DNA of 64,000 nucleotides from Gemmatimonadales bacterium (GCA_007692665.1 REBP01000117.1:1-64000); one strand, 5' to 3'. Positions 9,394-19,324 are shown, counted from the stretch's first letter. Notes: generated from the sequence alone by a model not told the origin. A program made the numbers and translations.

Positions 9394-9421
9394 TCAAGCG
9401 CGACCGAGGGACAGCCGATAC
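9394..9421 (+). promoter_or_regulatory. Sigma28-like promoter ahead of the receiver-HPt / hybrid kinase operon
   Basis: TCAA (9394-9397), 16 bases, GCCGATAC (9414-9421). It shares its -35 and -10 with the flagellin, flgL and second-stator promoters in this window. Predicted transcript start is near 9428. Confidence 0.6.
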
Positions 9422-9531
9422 TCCCGAAGATGGCTGCCCGATGCGCGGCGACCCTGTCCCTGACCCCATGGAGCCTCCGGCCTCGCATGATCGCCCCGAC
9501 TTCTGCCTTCGACGGGACCTTCGGCTCCGCC

Positions 9532-10818
9532 ATGATTCTCCCGCCCGGTGCCGTGCGGCTTCTCCTGTTCGGGGAGCCCGGAACGAGTCGGGCGGCCTGT
9601 CTCGAGGGGCTCCGCACCCTGACGGTGGACGTCCAGGTGGCGGGACTCCGAACCCTGGCCCGCATGCTGCTCCGGGACGACGGCGCGTCATGGAGCGGGC
9701 TGGAGACGGGCTTGCTGGAGCCTCCTCACCTTGTGGCGGTGCTGGACGACGGAAGGGAACTCCTTCCGCCGCCCCCCGTCCAGCAGCGGGGCGGCGCCCT
9801 GTGGGTCCGGATTCGAGGCTTCGGCTCAGGGCCGCCTGCGAGTTCGTCGGGATGGGACCGGGTCCTCCGGGAACCGGTGAGCCAGCCAGCCTGGTCCCAA
9901 CTCCTGACCGACGCCCGGGGGGCGGGTCCCTTCCGGCGGCGGCCAGGGCCGTACCTGGCCGCTGACTTCCGGGGACCGGACCATGCGCCGGAGCCGCCGC
10001 CGGCAACCGGTTCCGGGGTGGGTCCCCTTCGGGTCCTCCTGGTCGAGGACGACCCGGTGGTGGCCGCCGTCACCCGGCACCACCTCGAGCGAGAGGGGGC
10101 CCTGGTGGATGTTGCCAGGGGACACGAATCCGCCATGGAGCGATTCATGAGCCGGGCGTGGGACCTGGTTCTCACCGACATTCGTCTGGGCCTGGACTCC
10201 GGCGTTCAGCTGGTGGCCGACATGCGACGGTTCGAGCGGGAAGAGGTGCGCGAGCGGACCCGGATCCTGGCATTTGGCGAGGCGCCGGAGGGGAGGGTGG
10301 CGGTGGCGGGAGGGGTGGCCGGCTTCGATGGCAGAGTGGGCAAGCCTCTCTGTGACCTCGAGCTCCGGGCCGAACTCCGACAGCTCCGCCCGGATCGCCG
10401 CCCCGATTCCGGGCACCCCCGGGATACGACCGAGACGCTGGAGGACCGCCGGGTGATCGAGGCGTCGCGCGGGCTCCTGATCGGTGAAGTCCCCCAGCTG
10501 GTAGCCCTTCTCCGGGCCGCTGCGGCTGACCGGCGCGATCGGGGAGACAATGTGCTCGCCGCCCTGGGCCACCGGCTTCGAGGGGCCTCGTCGGCGGTGG
10601 GGGAAGTGGGGTTGGCACAGGCGGCGAAGGCGCTGGAGAAGGCCCTCGTGAAGGGCCGTCCGGATCGTCCGGGGGCAGGTCGCCCGGGGGTGGATCCCGG
10701 GGCCGCCGTGGAGAGACTCATCACCGAACTCGAGCGGATGCGGACCGCCTCGGAGAGGGGGGGCGCTGCCGGCGCGTCCCGCCGCCGGTGGTCTTCCGCC
10801 GAGACGAGGCTCCCATGA
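9532..10818 (+). CDS. Response regulator with degenerate receiver, receiver and HPt domain
   Basis: 428 residues from ATG 9532. The start is uncertain: in-frame ATGs at 9430 and 9487 exist, but 9430 would be almost leaderless from the sigma28-like promoter. Residues 1 to about 150 look like a receiver that has lost its acidic pocket. A full receiver starts at about 163 (VLLVEDDPVVAAV), with phospho-acceptor in LVLTDIRLG (Asp near 216) and VGKPL (Lys near 272). The C-terminus has an HPt-like helix ALGHRLRGASSAVG (His near 347). Such proteins relay phosphate from hybrid kinases; the next gene, overlapping by ATGA, is one. Confidence 0.75.
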   Translation: MILPPGAVRLLLFGEPGTSRAACLEGLRTLTVDVQVAGLRTLARMLLRDDGASWSGLETGLLEPPHLVAVLDDGRELLPPPPVQQRGGALWVRIRGFGSGPPASSSGWDRVLREPVSQPAWSQLLTDARGAGPFRRRPGPYLAADFRGPDHAPEPPPATGSGVGPLRVLLVEDDPVVAAVTRHHLEREGALVDVARGHESAMERFMSRAWDLVLTDIRLGLDSGVQLVADMRRFEREEVRERTRILAFGEAPEGRVAVAGGVAGFDGRVGKPLCDLELRAELRQLRPDRRPDSGHPRDTTETLEDRRVIEASRGLLIGEVPQLVALLRAAAADRRDRGDNVLAALGHRLRGASSAVGEVGLAQAAKALEKALVKGRPDRPGAGRPGVDPGAAVERLITELERMRTASERGGAAGASRRRWSSAETRLP

Positions 10819-13199
10819 CCCCCCGGGTCCTGGTCGTGAACGACGACCCCGTTCAGCTCCACTGGATCTCCGAGACCCTCCGGGTTCACGGCAACCGGGT
10901 CACGGCGTTTCTGCGGTCGCTGGATGCAGTGGAATTTCTTCATGGCGCGGAGCCCCCGGACCTGGTCGTGGCCGATCTCCACATGCCCCAGCTGGATGGG
11001 TGGAAGCTCTGCCGGCTTCTCCGGGGCGAGGAGTTCCCGCAACTCGCGGACACCCCCATCCTGGTGGTTTCGGCCACCTTTTCGGGTGCGGATGCGGAGC
11101 AGGTTTCCAAGAGCCTCGGGGCCAACGGGTTCCTGCCCCTTCCATGCGCGGCAGATCGTCTGCTGCGCGAGGTGGGAGAACTCCTGGGCGATGGCCGGGC
11201 CCGGGACCTTCCCCTGCTGCTCCTTGCCGCCATGGCCGACCGCGAGGCAGATGGTGCCGCTCCGCCCCTCGTCTCCGGAGAGCTTTCCGGCTACCACCTG
11301 GAGGCGCCCTCCAACGGTGAAACGGTGCTCGACGCCCTGGATCGACTCGCCCCCGCGGTCGTCGTGCTGGTCTCGGGGCCGAGGCTGGAACCTGTGGTCG
11401 CCACCCTGGAGTCCATCAAGGACCGCTTCGACCCACCGGTGGTTCTGGTCGCTCGGGATCCAGCGGTGGCGGGAAGCCTGGAGTTGCTGCGCGCCGGCGC
11501 CGACGCCCTCCTTCCCCTTCCGCTCCATGCCGGTGAGCTCGGTGAACTGGTGGCCCGTGCCCGGCGGGAGCGGGCCCTCCTCCGCGTGGAAGATGTACTG
11601 GAGGCAAGGACCCGCGAACTCCGGATCTCGGAGCGGAAGATCCGGGGCCTCATGGCCTGCGTCCCCGACGGCATCCTGGCGCTTGACCGACACCTGCGCG
11701 TGACGGAGTTCAACAGTGCGGCGCGCCTCCTTCTTCCCGGCTGCGAGCTGCCGGGATTCCGTCTCGGCGATGTCGTCCACCCGGAGGACATGGAAGCGCT
11801 GGAGGAGGGGATCGGGATGGCGGTTCATGGAACGATGTCCGGTGTGGAAGTCCGGGTCCCGGGGCGGCGTCCGGGATCGGACGAGGCCTGCGACCGGATC
11901 CTCGAGGTCCGCGGCGCTCCCCACGGAGCAGGACCCGGGGAGGATGTCCTTCTCCTCTTCCGGGACGTGACGGAGGAGCGAAGGGAGGCCGAGAGGCAAC
12001 GGGCAATCGAGCGACGACTGGAACACACCCAGCGACTCGAAAGCCTCGGGGTCATGGCTGGCGGGATCGCCCACGACTTCAACAACCTCCTGGTGGCCAT
12101 TCTCGGGTACGCCGGCCTGGCCCGCATGAACGCTCCTCCTCACAGCGACCTGGAGGAATACCTCTGGCAGGTCGAGACTGCCGCCCGCCGGGCCTCGGAC
12201 CTCACGGAGCAGATCCTTACGTTCTCGGGCGCGGCACCCGTAGCCCTGATGTCCGTGGACCTCGGTGCCCTCGTGCGGGAAATGACCGGGCTGCTGAGGC
12301 CCGCCCTCCCCAGCCGCGCCGCGCTGGTGATCGAGGGGGACGCGGCGCCGGCTCCGATCCTGGGAGATGCCTCGCAGCTTCGCCAGGTGCTGATGAACCT
12401 GGTCATGAACGGGGCCGAGGCACTGGAAGGAGAGGGTGGGAGGGTGACGGTCCGGGTCCGGGCGGCGCTTCCGGGTGAGGCGGACAGCGTCCGGACGATC
12501 CATGGCCGCTCCGATGGGGCGGAATCCATGGTCTGCCTCGAGGTGGAGGATGAGGGAGCGGGAATGGAGGCTGCCACCCTGGACCGGATCTTCGAACCCT
12601 TCTTCACCACGAAGACCGACGGCAGGGGGCTGGGCCTGGCGGCGATGGCCGGGATCGTTCGCGCCCACAGCGGGTCGATCGCGGTCGAGTCGAGCCCCGG
12701 AGAGGGCACCCGGTTCCGGGTCTTCCTTCCCCGGGCGATGTCGGAGCAGAGCCTCGGGTACCCGGAGGTGCCCCTGTCCCGGTACGCGACCCGCACCCCC
12801 CTTGCGCGGGGGACTGTCCTGGTTGTGGATGACGAGATCTCGGTGCGGAACCTGGCCTCCGATGCCCTGCGCCAGGTGGGGCTTCAGACCCGGGACGCCG
12901 GGGACGGGATCGAGGCCCTTCGGATCCTGGAGGATTCACCGGATGTGTCTGCGATTCTCCTCGACCTCTCCATGCCCGGGATGGATGGAACGGCCTTCCT
13001 CGAGGCCCTGCGGTCCAGAGGGATTCGGGTGCCGGTGGTCCTTTCCAGCGGATACCGGCTCCAGGATGAACGCGTGAGGGGCGCCGCCGACCTCTTCCAC
13101 GCCTTTCTTCCCAAGCCCTACGGCCCCCATGACCTGCTGCGGAGCCTCCGCGACGCCGGCCACGAAGCCGAGCGTCGCCGGGCCCGCGGGATCCCCTGA
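10815..13199 (+). CDS. Cytosolic hybrid histidine kinase (REC-REC-like-PAS-HisKA-HATPase-REC)
   Basis: 794 residues from ATG 10815, which overlaps the previous stop. N-terminal receiver RVLVVNDDPVQ with Asp in VVADLHMPQ (near 54); a second receiver-like segment (about 130-255) without a clear acidic pocket; PAS domain (about 270-390); H-box [10 protein letters not shown] (His near 419); N-box LMNLVMNGAEAL; G-boxes DEGAGM and GRGLGLAAMAGIV; C-terminal receiver VLVVDDEISVRN with Asp in ILLDLSMPG (near 716) and Lys in LPKPY. No membrane segment is present, so input must be cytoplasmic or via the N-terminal receiver. Sigma28-type control of the operon suggests a role tied to motility. Confidence 0.85.
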   Translation: MTPRVLVVNDDPVQLHWISETLRVHGNRVTAFLRSLDAVEFLHGAEPPDLVVADLHMPQLDGWKLCRLLRGEEFPQLADTPILVVSATFSGADAEQVSKSLGANGFLPLPCAADRLLREVGELLGDGRARDLPLLLLAAMADREADGAAPPLVSGELSGYHLEAPSNGETVLDALDRLAPAVVVLVSGPRLEPVVATLESIKDRFDPPVVLVARDPAVAGSLELLRAGADALLPLPLHAGELGELVARARRERALLRVEDVLEARTRELRISERKIRGLMACVPDGILALDRHLRVTEFNSAARLLLPGCELPGFRLGDVVHPEDMEALEEGIGMAVHGTMSGVEVRVPGRRPGSDEACDRILEVRGAPHGAGPGEDVLLLFRDVTEERREAERQRAIERRLEHTQRLESLGVMAGGIAHDFNNLLVAILGYAGLARMNAPPHSDLEEYLWQVETAARRASDLTEQILTFSGAAPVALMSVDLGALVREMTGLLRPALPSRAALVIEGDAAPAPILGDASQLRQVLMNLVMNGAEALEGEGGRVTVRVRAALPGEADSVRTIHGRSDGAESMVCLEVEDEGAGMEAATLDRIFEPFFTTKTDGRGLGLAAMAGIVRAHSGSIAVESSPGEGTRFRVFLPRAMSEQSLGYPEVPLSRYATRTPLARGTVLVVDDEISVRNLASDALRQVGLQTRDAGDGIEALRILEDSPDVSAILLDLSMPGMDGTAFLEALRSRGIRVPVVLSSGYRLQDERVRGAADLFHAFLPKPYGPHDLLRSLRDAGHEAERRRARGIP

Positions 13200-13228
13200 C
13201 CGATCGGTGCCCTGACGATCGGGGTCAG
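13196..13228. terminator. Hairpin between convergent kinase genes
   Basis: CTGACCGATCG pairs with CGATCGGGGTCAG, with two unpaired G bases, across a 9-base loop. It covers the stop codons of both convergent genes and could work as a bidirectional terminator, although no T tract follows on either strand. Confidence 0.45.
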
Positions 13229-15960
13229 CCCGGTGTCCCCACCTGGGACTCGGCCTCTCGCGGGGCCTCGAGGGCCACCCTCACCGCCTGCACCAGCTCC
13301 AGCACCGTGAAGGGCTTTCCCACCATGGCAATGGGGCGTCCCGGGATCTCCAGGGGCTCCAGGTCATCCATCCCCCGGTACCCTGAAATGAAGAGAACCG
13401 GAAAGTCCTCGATGCGGCAACGGAGATACTGAGCCAGGTGGGCACCGCCCAGGCCGGGCATGACGAGGTCCGTGATGACCAGGTCATGCACCGGCAGGGG
13501 GCCGTCCGTCTGGAGGATGCGAATGGCGTCCTCCGCGGAGATGGCCTCGTCCACCGCGTAGCCATGGTCCTTCAGGATGCTGACGGTAACGCCGCGGACC
13601 AGGTCATGGTCTTCGACCAGGAGGATGCGCTCGTCCCCCCGCCAGGTGCGCCCGCCGGCCTCGTTCTTCCTGGACCGGGAGGCGGCGGGACGTTCCCCCT
13701 GGCCTTCCGGGCCGGACCCCGGGAGGCGGATCGTGAAGGTGGCTCCCTTGCCCACCTTGCTCGCCACTTCGATGCTGCCCCCGGCCCGGGTGACGATCCC
13801 GTAGACGGTGGAAAGACCCAGACCCGAGCCCTTGCCCTTTTCCTTGGTGGTGAAGAACGGCTCGAACATCCGCTCCCGCACCTCCGGAGGAATCCCCGGC
13901 CCGCTGTCCTTCACCTCGAGGCACAGCGCCTGCCGGTCCGAAGGGGTGCTCCCGGGCTCGGCCCGGGCCACGAGGTCGATGACGCCGCCCGCTCTCATGG
14001 CGTCCCGGGCATTGACGACCAGATTGACGAGGACCTGCTCCAGGTGGCTCTGGCTCATGGCCACCTCCGGAAGCGTGCCGAGAATGCGGGCCCGGAGCTG
14101 CACGTGCCCCGGCAGAAGTCTCCGGAGCAGCGACTCGGTTTCCTCCAGGACGGCGGCCACGTCCAGGGCCGATGGCAGCTCCGGAGATTCCTTCGAAAAG
14201 GTGAGAAGCTGCTGAACCAGTGCGCCGGCCCGGCTGCTGGCCTGCATCATCCCCTCCAGGTCCTCCCGGACGGGGTCGCCGGCGTCGAGCCGGGCCAGAA
14301 TCATGTGCACGTGGCCCTGGATGACGGTGAGCAGGTTGTTGAAGTCATGGGCGACCCCTCCGGCCAGATGCCCCACGGCGTCCAGCTTCTGGGCGCGATG
14401 AAACTGCTGCTCGAGGCTCCGGTCGGCCGTGATGTCGCGGCTCAGGGAGACAATGTGGGTGACGGCGCCTTCGGCGCTGCGAATGGGCGTGATCGTCCGG
14501 GCCTCGAGACGCTCCTCTCCCCGGCGGAACACCGTGCGCTCCCCACGAACAATCTCCCCTGCCAGAACCCGGTCCAGGAGCCTCCTCGCCGAACCGGTGA
14601 GCTCCTGGAAGGAGAGGGATGGGTCGTCGAAGAACCTTCCGTAGAGCGCAGTACTGTCCACTTCCACCATGGCTTCGAACGCGGGATTGGCGAAACGCAC
14701 CCTTCCCGACTGGTCGGCGATGCAGAGGGCGGCGTCGAGCTGAAGCAGTGCCTGAGAAAGCGTCCGTGAATCGGCAAGGGCGCCCAGCTGCTGCGAAAGG
14801 TCCCGGACGCTTCCCAGGACGCTCCGGCCTTCTGCACCTCCCGGATCATGAGGGGAGAGGGAGAGTTCGCCCATGAAGGCGCGACCTTCCCGGGTCCGGA
14901 ACCGCCGGGTTTCCGGGAGGGCCACGGGGTCCGGATCCCCTGGGGATCCCGGAAGGCGGAGCGGCGCGGAGGCGTCACCCCCCTCGAGGAGATCGGCGAG
15001 CCGCAGGTCCGCGGAGTCCGACTCCCCCTCGTCCGAAAGCGCGAACAAACGCCGGAAGGCGACGTTGGTGCGAAGCAGACGCCCATCGGAGGTGCTGGCG
15101 AAGATGGGGGAGGGGAGAGCATCGAACAGGTCGGCGAAGCGGTCCTGTGACGCCTCGAATTCGACGAGGGCGACCCGCCCGGCCAGGGCCGCACCCACAA
15201 GGTGACCGATCTGTTCGAGGACCCAGGCCCGTTCCTCGGACCCGGTCTCCCCGGCGGGGCAGCGGGCCAGGAGAACCCCGAGCGATCCCGAGCCGGAAGG
15301 ATCAGGATTCGCAAGCGAAATGGCTACGGGATCGGTGGGCCGGGGCGGAAGGGAGGGGGCACGGTCCACCGCATCCCGTTCCTCTTCCTCCATCGCGGGA
15401 GAGAGGTCCGTGCACGCGCCAAGCCGGATGCGCCTTCCCGGGGTCCGCAGTCGCCGGCGCAGGTCCGGGCTCAGGAGCGCACGGACCTCGGAGGCACGCA
15501 GGCATGTCTCGGTGGCGGACAGGGCGGCGTCCAGGATCTCGCTGGTCGATGCGGCCTTCTGCAGCCGCTGGCGCAGCTCCCGAAGCACCGCGCGGTCCCG
15601 GCCCCACCGTTCCGACTCGAGCTGGAGGTCGTCGATGCGGGCGTGCACCCGGAGGAGGTGAATCCCGACGACGAGGAGGCCGAGTGCGAGGGTCCCGGCC
15701 AGGAGGAGCCCCCCGCCCCAGCCGGAACTCGCGCGCCGATCGGCGTTTCGGCGGTCCGCCTGCTCGGTCGTTGCCAACGCGAGATGAAAGTCATGCTCCC
15801 GTACCCCGGTGCCCTCGGTCTCGACGGGGGTCCTGTCCGGCATCCAGTTCAGGGCCCCGACGCCCACTCCGCCCAGAACGATGCAGGCGAGGGCAACGAA
15901 CCTCCAGGGAACCCCTGCGGCGTGATTCCGCCGCGGGCTCCGTGGCGATGTTGGGTCCAT
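13225..15960 (-). CDS. Membrane hybrid histidine kinase (2 TM, GAF-like, PAS-PAS, HisKA, HATPase, REC)
   Basis: 911 residues. Two membrane helices (about 19-38 and 82-102) enclose a short periplasmic loop of about 45 residues, too small for a classical sensor domain. A GAF-like region (about 115-265) precedes two PAS domains (about 268-390 and 400-510). H-box [12 protein letters not shown] has His near 537; G-boxes DSGPGI and [15 protein letters not shown] follow. The C-terminal receiver reads [14 protein letters not shown], with phospho-acceptor in [10 protein letters not shown] (near 830). Convergent with the other hybrid kinase. The domain order is typical of single-gene phosphorelay sensors; the signal is unknown. 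It could supply phosphate to the stand-alone HPt or receivers in the island. Confidence 0.85.
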   Translation of the reverse strand: MDPTSPRSPRRNHAAGVPWRFVALACIVLGGVGVGALNWMPDRTPVETEGTGVREHDFHLALATTEQADRRNADRRASSGWGGGLLLAGTLALGLLVVGIHLLRVHARIDDLQLESERWGRDRAVLRELRQRLQKAASTSEILDAALSATETCLRASEVRALLSPDLRRRLRTPGRRIRLGACTDLSPAMEEEERDAVDRAPSLPPRPTDPVAISLANPDPSGSGSLGVLLARCPAGETGSEERAWVLEQIGHLVGAALAGRVALVEFEASQDRFADLFDALPSPIFASTSDGRLLRTNVAFRRLFALSDEGESDSADLRLADLLEGGDASAPLRLPGSPGDPDPVALPETRRFRTREGRAFMGELSLSPHDPGGAEGRSVLGSVRDLSQQLGALADSRTLSQALLQLDAALCIADQSGRVRFANPAFEAMVEVDSTALYGRFFDDPSLSFQELTGSARRLLDRVLAGEIVRGERTVFRRGEERLEARTITPIRSAEGAVTHIVSLSRDITADRSLEQQFHRAQKLDAVGHLAGGVAHDFNNLLTVIQGHVHMILARLDAGDPVREDLEGMMQASSRAGALVQQLLTFSKESPELPSALDVAAVLEETESLLRRLLPGHVQLRARILGTLPEVAMSQSHLEQVLVNLVVNARDAMRAGGVIDLVARAEPGSTPSDRQALCLEVKDSGPGIPPEVRERMFEPFFTTKEKGKGSGLGLSTVYGIVTRAGGSIEVASKVGKGATFTIRLPGSGPEGQGERPAASRSRKNEAGGRTWRGDERILLVEDHDLVRGVTVSILKDHGYAVDEAISAEDAIRILQTDGPLPVHDLVITDLVMPGLGGAHLAQYLRCRIEDFPVLFISGYRGMDDLEPLEIPGRPIAMVGKPFTVLELVQAVRVALEAPREAESQVGTPG

Positions 15961-16069
15961 GAACGGCCGGGGCTGGGTCGGGCATTGAGAGGGGACGTGC
16001 CCGCAGGGGTTCCCGTTCGTCCGGGTACGGACACGGGGACAGGCAGCGGATCCGATCCTGCCCCATGGC

Positions 16070-16092
16070 CCCGCAATGTAGCAATGTGCGGG
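16070..16092. terminator. Possible hairpin downstream of flgL-fliW
   Basis: CCCGCA (16070-16075) pairs with TGCGGG (16087-16092) around an 11-base loop, 46 bp past the fliW stop and within the 177-bp gap before the membrane kinase. No T tract follows. On the minus strand the same stretch (TTGCGG, 16 bases, TACATT) also resembles a weak housekeeping promoter for that kinase. Confidence 0.25.
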
Positions 16093-16137
16093 TGTTCCGC
16101 AACGAGAGACGCAAAAGGATCGAAGACCGGTGCGGGA

Positions 16138-16572
16138 TCAGCCGATGGGGATCGGCGTCCGGACCCCCCACGGGGAATCCGGATGCACCGTCTGGCGGCC
16201 CAGCCCCCGGCCCTCGTTCAGCACAAGGAGCCCCTGCAGGTTGGCGGTGGGCTGGCCCTGCTGCTCCCGGGGGAGGGTCACGATGGCCAGGATGGTGAGA
16301 GCCGACACCTCGGAGGTGCCCAGGTGCCGGAGGACCCAGGGGGGGAGCACCATCCGAAAGGCGGGGAGGAAGCTGGCGGGGTCGATGGCGAGGAAGTCCG
16401 GACCCTGGCCGTCGCCACCCCGGAGACAGTACCGCCCCATTCCCAGCGACTGGAGTCGAAAGTCCCGATGCTCCGGAAAACCGTGGAGTCCGTTGGGAAA
16501 GAAGATGGGGGTGCCCTGGAGGGGCGCCGTCACGGGTGACGGGTCGGGAAGGGTGTGAGCGAGGGCGGTCAT
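16138..16572 (-). CDS. fliW: FliW, flagellin-binding assembly factor and CsrA antagonist
   Basis: 144 residues. The pattern TPIFFPNGLHGFPEHRDFRLQ near the N-terminus, FLAIDP in the middle and PTANLQGLLVLN near residue 110 is characteristic of FliW. FliW binds the flagellin C-terminus; when flagellin is secreted, freed FliW binds CsrA and relieves repression of flagellin translation (established in Bacillus and Campylobacter). Its ATG overlaps the flgL stop (ATGA), so it is coupled to flgL. csrA and a hairpin-bearing fliC leader are also in this window, which completes the circuit. Confidence 0.92.
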   Translation of the reverse strand: MTALAHTLPDPSPVTAPLQGTPIFFPNGLHGFPEHRDFRLQSLGMGRYCLRGGDGQGPDFLAIDPASFLPAFRMVLPPWVLRHLGTSEVSALTILAIVTLPREQQGQPTANLQGLLVLNEGRGLGRQTVHPDSPWGVRTPIPIG

Positions 16573-17447
16573 CGCAGGTAGTCCGTGAGGTTGACGCTCA
16601 TGATGCGCGACGTGGCAAGGAGGGCGGCCTGGTAGGCGGCCTGGCGGTTGGAGAGCCGGGAGATGGCCTCCTCGAAGTCCACGTCCTCCAGGTCGGAACG
16701 GTACTCCACCAGGTTCAGCTCGAGATCGGCAGACCGCGAGGCGGCCAGGTCCAGACGGTTCATCCGGCCTCCCAGCTCTCCCACCAGGACCTGCACCTGG
16801 TCGAAGGCCCGGGACAGCGTGACCTGCGCGCCCCGAATGGACTCGGGGTCGTTTGCATCCAGCGCCTGAGCCAGTTCCTCAAGCGCGGCCAGCGCTCCCG
16901 TGTCCCCGAAGATCTCCCGGGCGGAGCGATTGGGGACCAGGGTGCGGCCTGGGCCGATCTCCACCGGCGATGCCCCGGTGGGGAGGGGCGCGGCGGACGT
17001 GCTCCCGGCGGCGAAGGGGGGTGTGGTGGACTGGGCGCCTCCGAACAGGTAGCGTTCGCCCACGCGGGTGTTCCCGAGGTCCTGGACGAAGGCCATGAGT
17101 TCCCGGAGCTCCCGGGCGGCGGTTTCCCTGGTTGCGGCGCTGGCGGTGCTCCCCCCCTGCGAGAGAGCCAGCTCGCGGCCCCGTGTCAGGACATCGCCGA
17201 GCTGGGAAAGGACCACGTCTTCCATGGCCAGGAACGAATTCACCCGGGACATGTTGCGAAGGAACTGGTCGTTCGCCTGGAGTCCGGCGTTTGTCCGCAT
17301 GATGGACCGTGCCGCCGCCGGATCGTCGGAGGGTGCCGAAACACGACGCCCCGAGACGATTTCTCCGGTGGCCCGCTCCACTTCCCGCAGGTTGGACTGG
17401 ATCCCCTCCAGCGTCAACCTCTGCATGTTGATGTTCGGTACGCGCAC
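16569..17447 (-). CDS. flgL: FlgL, hook-filament junction protein
   Basis: 292 residues from a GTG start with GGAGG 9 bases upstream. The N-terminus MRVPNINMQRLTLEGIQSNL and the helix EIVSGRRVSAPSDDPAAARSI match the flagellin-like D0/D1 region of FlgL, and the C-terminus has the matching heptad helix. FlgL (HAP3) joins the FlgK ring to the filament and is exported by the flagellar type III system. Unlike most of the island it lies on the minus strand, separate from flgK, and has its own sigma28-like promoter. Length is normal for the family (about 290-320). Confidence 0.92.
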   Translation of the reverse strand: MRVPNINMQRLTLEGIQSNLREVERATGEIVSGRRVSAPSDDPAAARSIMRTNAGLQANDQFLRNMSRVNSFLAMEDVVLSQLGDVLTRGRELALSQGGSTASAATRETAARELRELMAFVQDLGNTRVGERYLFGGAQSTTPPFAAGSTSAAPLPTGASPVEIGPGRTLVPNRSAREIFGDTGALAALEELAQALDANDPESIRGAQVTLSRAFDQVQVLVGELGGRMNRLDLAASRSADLELNLVEYRSDLEDVDFEEAISRLSNRQAAYQAALLATSRIMSVNLTDYLR

Positions 17448-17529
17448 GGCGCTTGCCTCCGACAGGGTTCAGGGGGCCTCCCTCGTATTGCGTGCAGGAT
17501 CCGTGGCCCCGTACCTTCTCGTGCTTGCA

Positions 17530-17556
17530 GTATCGGAGGGGCACCGGGATTCTTGA
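17530..17556 (-). promoter_or_regulatory. Sigma28-like promoter of flgL-fliW
   Basis: On the minus strand TCAA (17556-17553), exactly 15 bases, then TCCGATAC (17537-17530). Both hexamer cores and the spacing are identical to the flagellin promoter at 50500-50526. Predicted leader is about 75 nt. Confidence 0.75.
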
Positions 17557-17623
17557 GTGCTCTCGCATCCCCCGCTCGGTGCCAGGCGTCTTCCCACCTC
17601 TCTCTCCCTCTCCCTGCAGGCCC

Positions 17624-19045
17624 ATGGCAACGATCCTCATCGTGGACGACGAGCCCACGCCCCTTCAGATCATGGAGGAACTTGTCCGGCAGGCGGGGCA
17701 TCGTCCCATCGCCGTGCGAAGCGTGGAGGCCGCGCTCACGGTGCTGGCCCGGGGAGGCGTGGACCTCGTCGTGTCGGACTACCGGATGCCCGGCACGACG
17801 GGACTCGAGTTCCTCGGGATTCTCGAGGACGAAGGCTTCAAGGTGGGGCTCATCATGGTCACGGGGTATGCGTCCATCGAGCATGCCGTCTCCGCCATCA
17901 AGGCCGGGGCCATCGATTACGTGACCAAGCCGGTGCGGGCGGCCCAGCTCGAACTCGCCATCGACCAGGCCCTGGAGTTCCTCCGACTCCGGGCCGAGAA
18001 CGCGCAGTTGCGAAAGGAGGTGGGGGAGCTCCGCAGCGGGAAGGAGATCGTGGGAGCCAGCGAATCCCTCAAGCGTGTCATGGAAACCATTCGGACCGTC
18101 GCTCCCGCGCGGGCCTCGGTCCTTCTCGAGGGGGAGTCGGGGACGGGGAAGGAGCTCCTTGCCAGGGCCCTTCACAACCTGAGTGATCGCGCCTCCGGCC
18201 CCTTCATTTCCATCAACTGCGCCGCGCTCCCCGAGACGCTGGTGGAAAGCGCCCTCTTCGGACACGAGAAGGGGGCCTTCACGGGAGCGGTGAAGACCGT
18301 GCATGGTGCCTTCGAGCGGGCCCACAGGGGGACACTCCTCCTGGACGAGGTGACCGAGATGCGGCAGGACCTCCAGGCCAAGCTCCTCCGCGTGCTTCAG
18401 GAACAGGAGTTCGAACGGGTGGGCGGGACCTCCACGATCCGGGTGGATGTGCGTGTGGTGGCCACGACGAATCGCACCCTCAGCGACGAGATCCGGGCGG
18501 GCCGTTTCCGGGAGGATCTCTACTACCGGCTGAGCGTCGTGCCCATTCGCGTGCCCCCACTTCGAGAGCGCAGGGAGGATATCCCCGCCCTCACTGCCCA
18601 CTTTGCACGTCGCGTCGCCATGGAGATGGGGAAGCCCCTCAGCGGGGTGTCACCCGAAGCGCTGGATCTCCTCCAGAACCACGACTGGCCGGGAAACGTC
18701 CGGGAGCTGTCGCATGCGGTGGAGCGGGCTGTGATCCTCTGCCGTGGCGAGATTCTGGATGCCGGGGCCTTCGACGCCGCCCGCTTCGGACTCAGCCTTC
18801 CGGAAGGTTCGCCCGGGGTCGGTCCGGGGGCGGGGGACAGGGAAGGGCAGACTCCGCCGACGAGGGAGCATGACTCCGCCTCGGGCCCGGATCCGGTGAT
18901 GCTCCGCACCCTCAACCTCGCCGAAGCCGAGACCGTCCTCATCGGGCGTGCCCTCGAGCGCACCGGCGACAACCGGACCCAGGCTGCGGATCTCCTGGGG
19001 ATCAACGTGCGCACCCTCCGCAGCAAGCTGAACCGGCCGGACTGA
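17624..19045 (+). CDS. NtrC-family sigma54 activator, probable master regulator of flagellar operons
   Basis: 473 residues. Receiver domain 1-120 (ILIVDDEPT, phospho-Asp in LVVSDYRMPG, Lys in VTKPV). AAA+ domain about 145-375 with Walker A GESGTGKE (near 168), sigma54-contacting GAFTGA (near 218), Walker B GTLLLDEV and arginine-finger region RFREDLYYRL. C-terminal Fis-type helix-turn-helix (ALERTGDNRTQAADLLGINVRTLRSKL). An NtrC-like regulator beside three operons with -24/-12 candidates matches the FlgR/FleR/FlbD role of switching on hook-basal-body genes. The cognate kinase is not adjacent; the hybrid kinases upstream are candidates. ATG at 17624 gives a canonical receiver start. Confidence 0.88.
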   Translation: MATILIVDDEPTPLQIMEELVRQAGHRPIAVRSVEAALTVLARGGVDLVVSDYRMPGTTGLEFLGILEDEGFKVGLIMVTGYASIEHAVSAIKAGAIDYVTKPVRAAQLELAIDQALEFLRLRAENAQLRKEVGELRSGKEIVGASESLKRVMETIRTVAPARASVLLEGESGTGKELLARALHNLSDRASGPFISINCAALPETLVESALFGHEKGAFTGAVKTVHGAFERAHRGTLLLDEVTEMRQDLQAKLLRVLQEQEFERVGGTSTIRVDVRVVATTNRTLSDEIRAGRFREDLYYRLSVVPIRVPPLRERREDIPALTAHFARRVAMEMGKPLSGVSPEALDLLQNHDWPGNVRELSHAVERAVILCRGEILDAGAFDAARFGLSLPEGSPGVGPGAGDREGQTPPTREHDSASGPDPVMLRTLNLAEAETVLIGRALERTGDNRTQAADLLGINVRTLRSKLNRPD

Positions 19046-19221
19046 ACCCCCCGGCCCGGCTCGGCCCCCGGAAGGGATCGCCGGGTTCACCTCGGGCGAT
19101 TCGTCCGGGTCGGTGGTTCCCCCCGCCCGCCCCGACGGTGCACCCGGCCTCGCGACGAGACTGCAGGGCGTTCCTGGAGGGCGTCGTAAAATCATCAGGG
19201 ACATTATCTTGCCGTTTCTTG

Positions 19222-19244
19222 CCCCGGGGTTTGTCCGGGGTTTT
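19222..19244 (+). terminator. Intrinsic terminator after the NtrC-type regulator
   Basis: CCCCGG (19222-19227), a 7-base loop, CCGGGG (19235-19240) and TTTT. It separates the regulator gene from the flgB promoter 18 bp further on. Confidence 0.7.
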
Positions 19245-19261
19245 CCGCGCTGTGCCGGAAG

Positions 19262-19277
19262 TGGAACGCCCCTTGCC
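19262..19277 (+). promoter_or_regulatory. Sigma54 (-24/-12) promoter of the flgB-flgE operon
   Basis: TGGAACGCCCCTTGCC has GG and GC separated by exactly 10 bases and matches TGGCACG-N4-TTGCA at nearly all fixed positions. It lies 48 bp ahead of flgB and behind a terminator, next to an NtrC-type activator gene. Confidence 0.8.
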
Positions 19278-19324
19278 AATGATGTGGGTCCGATCCATCA
19301 CCCACCCTGGCAGGAACGAGAAGC

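Noticed and set aside
7897-9480. Long plus-strand open frame running into the receiver-HPt gene
   Set aside because: It is antisense to the DyP peroxidase and its partner, has Arg/Pro-rich composition, and only the part beyond about 9.5 kb shows domain motifs.
10206-12668. 820-codon minus-strand frame
   Set aside because: Antisense to two signalling genes with clear receiver and kinase motifs; typical shadow frame in high-GC DNA.
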